A DNA stretch of 64,000 nucleotides from SZUA-38 sp965212525 (GTDB taxonomy: Bacteria > Pseudomonadota > Gammaproteobacteria > Xanthomonadales > SZUA-38), in NCBI GenBank assembly GCA_965212525.1, contig CBDBVC010000005.1, forward strand, positions 1-64,000, given 5' to 3'. How positions within the stretch are numbered: position 1 is the first letter of the stretch; the number at the start of each line of letters is the position of its first letter. The translations under genes were made by a program, and so were the position numbers. Below, in pieces: positions 60,243 through 64,000 of the stretch. Under the pieces are notes generated by a model. The model was not told where the DNA came from. It did not search any database and saw only the letters and a program-made list of their open reading frames with translations.

Positions 60243-61550
60243 TCAGGCAGCCTGTTTCTGACGGTTGTTACGCCGGGCATTCTTGCCCGGACGTTTTCGA
60301 CCCCAGGCTCGTTTGCGGCCGGACCCAGGCTTGTTGCCAGATGGGCGATTGTCCTGTCCGCCCTGCCGCTTGCCGCCACGTCCCTTCTGAATCGGTTCGG
60401 GCCGGATGGAAGGGTCGGGCTCGTATCCTTCGACAGTCACTTTTGGAATGTCGCGCTTGATCAGCTTCTCGATATCCCTGAGCAGCTTGTTTTCATCGAC
60501 ACAGACCAGTGACATGGCTTCGCCTTCACGTCCGGCCCGGCCGGTGCGTCCAATCCGGTGTACATAGTCTTCGGGCACATTCGGCAGTTCGTAATTGACC
60601 ACATGTGGCAGCTGGTCGATGTCCAGGCCTCGTGCAGCGATGTCAGTTGCCACCAGCACGCGTACATCACCGGACTTGAAGCCAGACAGCGCACGTGTTC
60701 TGGCTCCCTGACTCTTGTTGCCATGAATGGCGCTGGCACTGATCCCGTCCTTCTCCAGCTGCTGTGCCAGCCGGTTGGCACCGTGTTTGGTGCGGGTAAA
60801 GACCAGCACTTGTTGCCAGTTCTGAGAACCGATCATGAACGACAGCAGTTCGCGCTTGCGTGATTTATCTACCGGATGCACCACCTGGGCAACTGTCTCG
60901 GAGGCAGTGTTGCGCCTGGCCACTTCGACCAGTGCCGGATCATCGAGCAGATCTGCTGCCAGTTTCTTGATTTCATCAGAGAATGTGGCAGAGAACAGCA
61001 GGGTCTGTTTCTGTTGCGGCAGCAGTGCCAGTATCCTGCGAATATCACGGATGAAACCCATGTCGAGCATGCGATCAGCTTCATCCAGCACCAGGATTTC
61101 CAGTTGTGACAGGTCGATGGTGTTCTGCGAGACATGATCGAGCAATCGCCCGGGGGTTGCCACCAGCACATCGACACCGTTCTGCAGTGTTCTGATTTGC
61201 GGATTGATCTTGACGCCGCCGAAGATCACGGTGGACTTGAGTGGCAGGTACTTGCCATAGGTACTGACACTCTCCTGCACCTGGGCTGCCAGCTCACGTG
61301 TCGGGGTCAGTACCAGGGCACGGACGCTGCGCAGGTTTTTCTGGCGCTTGCCGCCAGCCATCAGGCGTTGCAGCAATGGCAGCGTGAAGCCGGCAGTCTT
61401 GCCGGTGCCGGTCTGGGCGCCGCCCATGATGTCCCGGCCCTCAAGCACAAGCGGAATGGCCTGTGACTGGATTGGTGTTGGTACGTTGTAACCGTTTTCA
61501 GAAACGGCACGAAGCAGTTCGGCTCTCAGGCCGAGATTTTCAAATGACAT
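60243..61550 (-). CDS. rhlE: DEAD-box RNA helicase, RhlE type
   Basis: The protein has 435 residues with all helicase motifs: Q motif F-x-x-L-G-L then P-T-P-I-Q, motif I A-Q-T-G-T-G-K-T, P-T-R-E-L-A, D-E-A-D near 155, S-A-T, and Y-V-H-R-I-G-R-T-G-R-A-G. The C-terminal 60 residues are rich in Arg, Lys, Gly and Asn, the RNA-binding tail typical of RhlE. It unwinds RNA in ribosome assembly and mRNA turnover. Confidence 0.9.
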   Translation of the reverse strand: MSFENLGLRAELLRAVSENGYNVPTPIQSQAIPLVLEGRDIMGGAQTGTGKTAGFTLPLLQRLMAGGKRQKNLRSVRALVLTPTRELAAQVQESVSTYGKYLPLKSTVIFGGVKINPQIRTLQNGVDVLVATPGRLLDHVSQNTIDLSQLEILVLDEADRMLDMGFIRDIRRILALLPQQKQTLLFSATFSDEIKKLAADLLDDPALVEVARRNTASETVAQVVHPVDKSRKRELLSFMIGSQNWQQVLVFTRTKHGANRLAQQLEKDGISASAIHGNKSQGARTRALSGFKSGDVRVLVATDIAARGLDIDQLPHVVNYELPNVPEDYVHRIGRTGRAGREGEAMSLVCVDENKLLRDIEKLIKRDIPKVTVEGYEPDPSIRPEPIQKGRGGKRQGGQDNRPSGNKPGSGRKRAWGRKRPGKNARRNNRQKQAA

Positions 61551-61981
61551 CGTGAGATGTTCTCCAGGGGATCAGCCCACCCACGTTCCGGCATAACGGA
61601 AATCAGGGTCGGTCCAGGCAGAAACTTTTTTGTTGTTATTCGGGGGAATCGATTGAGGATTACCGCGGTGAATCGTGGTGCAGACCGAAGTGCACCGGAA
61701 ATTTGAGGTGCATTGTACAGGATTTTCAATGGATTACGAGCCTTTTTTTGTGTCTTCTCTTCAGTGCCTGTGAGTAATCAGTGAAGTGCTGCCGGTCAAG
61801 GCCGGATTTGAGTGTTTACTCTAATTTGGGTATCGCATTTGCCGGCAGATATCGGTATGGTAAATGCGCGCATTGTTTCAGCAGCGAATGCGATTTTCAG
61901 AACAGACACTCTCAGGCCGAGCTACGCCCAGGCCACATGAATCTGTTTTTTGTCAAATCTACTCGCATACGGGGAACGCTG
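61551..61981. promoter_or_regulatory. Divergent promoter region of rhlE and glnK
   Basis: No gene is seen in this 430 bp. It must hold the minus-strand rhlE promoter and the plus-strand glnK promoter. One candidate element, a sigma-54 site at 61828, is listed separately. Confidence 0.45.
61828..61842 (+). promoter_or_regulatory. Possible sigma-54 (RpoN) promoter for glnK-amtB
   Basis: The sequence gGGtatcgcatTTGC keeps the -24 GG and -12 GC with exactly ten bases between, plus TT before GC, against the consensus TGGCACG-N4-TTGC. It lies about 140 bp before glnK. Nitrogen-regulated sigma-54 control of glnK-amtB is usual in proteobacteria. NtrC sites were not identified. Confidence 0.4.
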
Positions 61982-62320
61982 ATGAAACTGGTGACTGCTG
62001 TTATCAAACCCTTCAAACTCGATGATGTCCGAACGGCCCTGTCCGAAATCGGTGTACAGGGCATGACTGTAACCGAAGTCTCCGGTTACGGACGCCAGAA
62101 AGGCCACACCGAACTCTATCGCGGTGCTGAATATGCCGTCGACTTTCTGCCCAAGACCCGTCTCGAGGTTGCCGTTGGCGAATCACAACTGGAGCAGGTG
62201 CTCGAAGCGATCTGCAAGGCAGCCAACAATGGCAAAATCGGCGACGGCAAGATTTTCGTCACATCCCTGGAGCAGGTAATCCGTATCCGTACCGGGGAAA
62301 TGGGTGAGGATGCCATCTAG
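61982..62320 (+). CDS. glnK: Nitrogen regulatory protein P-II, GlnK type
   Basis: The protein has 112 residues from ATG 61982 with GGGGA upstream. It begins M-K-L-V-T-A-V-I-K-P-F-K, has the T-loop with G-H-T-E-L-Y-R-G-A-E-Y (uridylylation Tyr at about 51) and the signature G-K-I-G-D-G-K-I-F-V near 85-94. P-II proteins sense 2-oxoglutarate and ATP/ADP; GlnK plugs AmtB when ammonium is high. It lies 84 bp before amtB, so the two form the usual operon. Confidence 0.93.
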   Translation: MKLVTAVIKPFKLDDVRTALSEIGVQGMTVTEVSGYGRQKGHTELYRGAEYAVDFLPKTRLEVAVGESQLEQVLEAICKAANNGKIGDGKIFVTSLEQVIRIRTGEMGEDAI

Positions 62321-62404
62321 CATCGGGTCTCATCATCTCATCATCACACACCGTACCATCGGGCATCCTGGGCTGATGCTGCGGATTAGGGAGGAACGAA
62401 ACCC

Positions 62405-63649
62405 ATGGAACAACAACTGACTGAATTTTCCTACGCACTTGATACATTTTATTTCCTGATCTGCGGCGCACTGGTGATGTGGATGGCAGCTGGCTTTTCC
62501 ATGCTCGAAGCGGGCTTGGTGCGCAGCAAGAACACCACGGAAATTCTCACCAAGAACGTGGCGCTGTATGCGATTTCCTGCACCATGTTCCTGATCTGTG
62601 GTTATGCCATCATGTATCCGGATCTGGGCGACATGTTGCTGTCCGGTATCACGGCGGATGGTGTCACTGGTGCGGATGAGCCGGCCAGCTATGCCCCGTC
62701 AGCGGATTTCTTTTTCCAGGTGGTATTCGTGGCAACGGCCATGTCGATTGTCTCCGGTGCGGTTGCCGAACGAATGAAACTCTGGGCTTTTCTTGTATTT
62801 GCCGTCGTGATGACTGGCTTCATTTACCCCATGGAGGGTAACTGGACCTGGGGTGAGGCGCCTGTGTTTGGCTGGTTCAGCCTGAAGGAACTGGGGTTCT
62901 CTGATTTCGCCGGATCCGGCATCGTACACATGGCCGGTGCCGCGGCGGCGCTGGCAGGAGTGATTCTGCTTGGGGCCCGCAAGGGTAAATACGGGCCTGA
63001 TGGTGAGGTCATTGCTATCCCGGGAGCCAATCTGCCGCTGGCGACATTGGGCACATTCATCCTCTGGATGGGCTGGTTCGGTTTCAATGGCGGATCCGTT
63101 CTGGCCATGGCCTCGGTTGATTCGGCCAATGCTGTGGCCGTGGTATTTCTCAACACCAACGCGGCCGCTGCGGCCGGGCTGGTGTCATCGCTGTTGTTCG
63201 CACGATTGCTTTATGGCAAGGCGGATCTGACCATGACGCTGAACGGTGCGCTGGCCGGACTGGTGATCATCACCGCTGAACCGTCCACACCAACAGCACT
63301 ACAGGCGGTCATGTTTGGTGCACTGGCCGGTATCGCGGTGGTTATCAGTATCCTGATGCTGGACAAGCTGAGAATTGACGATCCGGTGGGTGCCATTTCG
63401 GTGCACGGCGTTGTCGGGCTGATCGGATTGATGCTGGTCCCGATCACCAATTCTGAGTCGACGTTGACAGGTCAGCTGATTGGCGCTGCGACCATTTTCA
63501 TCTGGGTATTTGTCTGCAGTTTCGTCGTCTGGTACCTGCTGAAGCTCATCATGGGCATTCGAGTCAGCGAGGAACAGGAATACGAAGGTGTGGATCTGGC
63601 CGAATGCGGAATGGAAGCCTATCCGGAATTCAGCAAGGCAACGCATTAA
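62405..63649 (+). CDS. amtB: Ammonium transporter AmtB
   Basis: The protein has 414 residues with eleven membrane segments and, unlike E. coli AmtB, no obvious cleavable signal. Family blocks include M-L-E-A-G-L-V-R-S-K-N near 30, D-F-A-G-S-G-I-V-H-M near 170 with the first pore His, F-N-G-G-S near 220, and V-H-G-V-V-G-L near 333 with the second pore His. GGAGG lies ten bases before the ATG. It conducts NH4+/NH3 and is blocked by GlnK from the gene before it. Confidence 0.93.
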   Translation: MEQQLTEFSYALDTFYFLICGALVMWMAAGFSMLEAGLVRSKNTTEILTKNVALYAISCTMFLICGYAIMYPDLGDMLLSGITADGVTGADEPASYAPSADFFFQVVFVATAMSIVSGAVAERMKLWAFLVFAVVMTGFIYPMEGNWTWGEAPVFGWFSLKELGFSDFAGSGIVHMAGAAAALAGVILLGARKGKYGPDGEVIAIPGANLPLATLGTFILWMGWFGFNGGSVLAMASVDSANAVAVVFLNTNAAAAAGLVSSLLFARLLYGKADLTMTLNGALAGLVIITAEPSTPTALQAVMFGALAGIAVVISILMLDKLRIDDPVGAISVHGVVGLIGLMLVPITNSESTLTGQLIGAATIFIWVFVCSFVVWYLLKLIMGIRVSEEQEYEGVDLAECGMEAYPEFSKATH

Positions 63650-63880
63650 CAGCACGAAAGGTGCCGAATGTCAGTAATTTGCGCAATCATATGTCAGTAA
63701 TGTGACATGGATCGCCATGTTGGGGTAAAATTGCGAGCTGTGTGGTGTTATTTGCCTGTAAAAACGGGTACACTGCGCGCGCTACATACTCTACGGGTTG
63801 TTGTCAGAAGGTCTCTCCTGCTAATTACCATCGTAAGTTTTGTACATTTTTTTTTTATTAATTGGTTAGAGGAATATCTC
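63650..63880 (+). promoter_or_regulatory. Long leader of the cold-shock gene
   Basis: The 231 bp between amtB and the cold-shock gene include a T-rich tract (63847-63856) close to the AGAGG ribosome site. Cold-shock mRNAs commonly carry long structured leaders that respond to temperature. No reliable promoter pair was found, and folding was not calculated. Confidence 0.35.
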
Positions 63881-64000
63881 ATGGCAACAGGAACCGTTAA
63901 GTGGTTTAACGAATCCAAGGGCTTCGGCTTTATTGAACCTTCAGATGGCAGCAAGGACGTGTTTGTTCACTTCTCTGCGATCGCCAGCGAAGGCTTCCGC
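63881..64000 (+). CDS. CspA-family cold-shock protein (3' end outside window)
   Basis: The first 40 residues are present, M-A-T-G-T-V-K-W-F-N then K-G-F-G-F-I and D-V-F-V-H-F-S-A-I. These include the RNP1-like and RNP2-like nucleic-acid-binding strands of the cold-shock domain. About 30 residues should follow beyond the window. Such proteins bind single-stranded RNA and act as RNA chaperones. Confidence 0.92.
   Translation, partial: MATGTVKWFNESKGFGFIEPSDGSKDVFVHFSAIASEGFR

Noticed and set aside
63740..63780. Sigma-70 promoter before the cold-shock gene
   Set aside because: TTGCCT and TACACT are present but only 11 bases apart, too close for a promoter.

Overview
The window is a chromosomal segment from a Gram-negative bacterium, most likely a marine or environmental gammaproteobacterium. 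Supporting signs are an OmpW-type porin, two TorF-type porins, MtfA, YghU, RhlE, a CvfB/YitL-type S1 protein, a linked glnK-amtB pair, many lipoprotein and Sec signal peptides, and secreted proteins with the C-terminal tail I-F-x-D-G-F-E common in marine and soil gammaproteobacteria. No rRNA, tRNA or CRISPR array was seen. The genus is not identified.

Region 1 (1-10.8 kb): secreted and lipoproteins, a site-2-protease-like M50 gene that changes reading frame halfway, a DUF4344 putative metallopeptidase, an AbiE-type toxin-antitoxin pair behind a four-site TGTACA operator, and a YecA-like SEC-C protein. Gaps carry dispersed palindromic repeats; a composite repeat of about 300 bp at 1.5 kb recurs at 24.7 kb. 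Region 2 (10.8-22.1 kb): an AT-richer defence and mobile island. It holds an HNH_2 nuclease, a type I restriction-modification operon (hsdM-hsdS-SIR2-hsdR) with a SIR2-domain gene between hsdS and hsdR and a one-base frameshift in hsdR, a small Cys-pair protein, an McrA-like HNH nuclease, a truncated IS481-type transposase and a RAYT-like transposase. Region 3 (22.1-33.4 kb): an AbgT-family transporter, yghU, an IS1111-group IS110 element with a possible bridge-RNA region, secreted and membrane proteins of unknown role, and ompW.

Region 4 (33.7-35.6 kb): an integron gene-cassette array with no integrase in the window. Three cassette starts are exact reverse complements of the R'' boxes that close the same cassettes. 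Region 5 (35.6-48.2 kb): a GH109-type oxidoreductase-fold glycosidase, a secreted alpha/beta hydrolase, a beta-helix surface protein, a cytosolic-PLA2-like protein, a CvfB-like S1 protein and mtfA.

Region 6 (48.2-56.2 kb): the most interesting locus. Eight co-directional, overlapping or tightly spaced minus-strand genes encode a fatty-acid-hydroxylase-like enzyme, an output-less Cache-type membrane sensor, an MFS transporter, a TorF porin, two small GHKL-like proteins, a STAS-like protein and a class III adenylate/guanylate cyclase. A Cache-HAMP-PP2C (SpoIIE/RsbU-type) phosphatase diverges from them. By analogy with partner switches such as SiaABCD or RsbTUV, this looks like a phosphorylation switch whose output is a class III nucleotide cyclase. 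Both sensor domains contain a calcium-binding-like Asp/Asn loop.

Region 7 (56.3-64 kb): a chimeric pseudogene joining an S4-domain gene to mtfA, a second TorF porin, the intact S4 gene, a broken lipoprotein gene, a membrane protein, rhlE, glnK-amtB behind a possible sigma-54 promoter, and the start of a cspA-type gene running off the end.

All calls come from reading the sequence and remembered family signatures. No database search was run.
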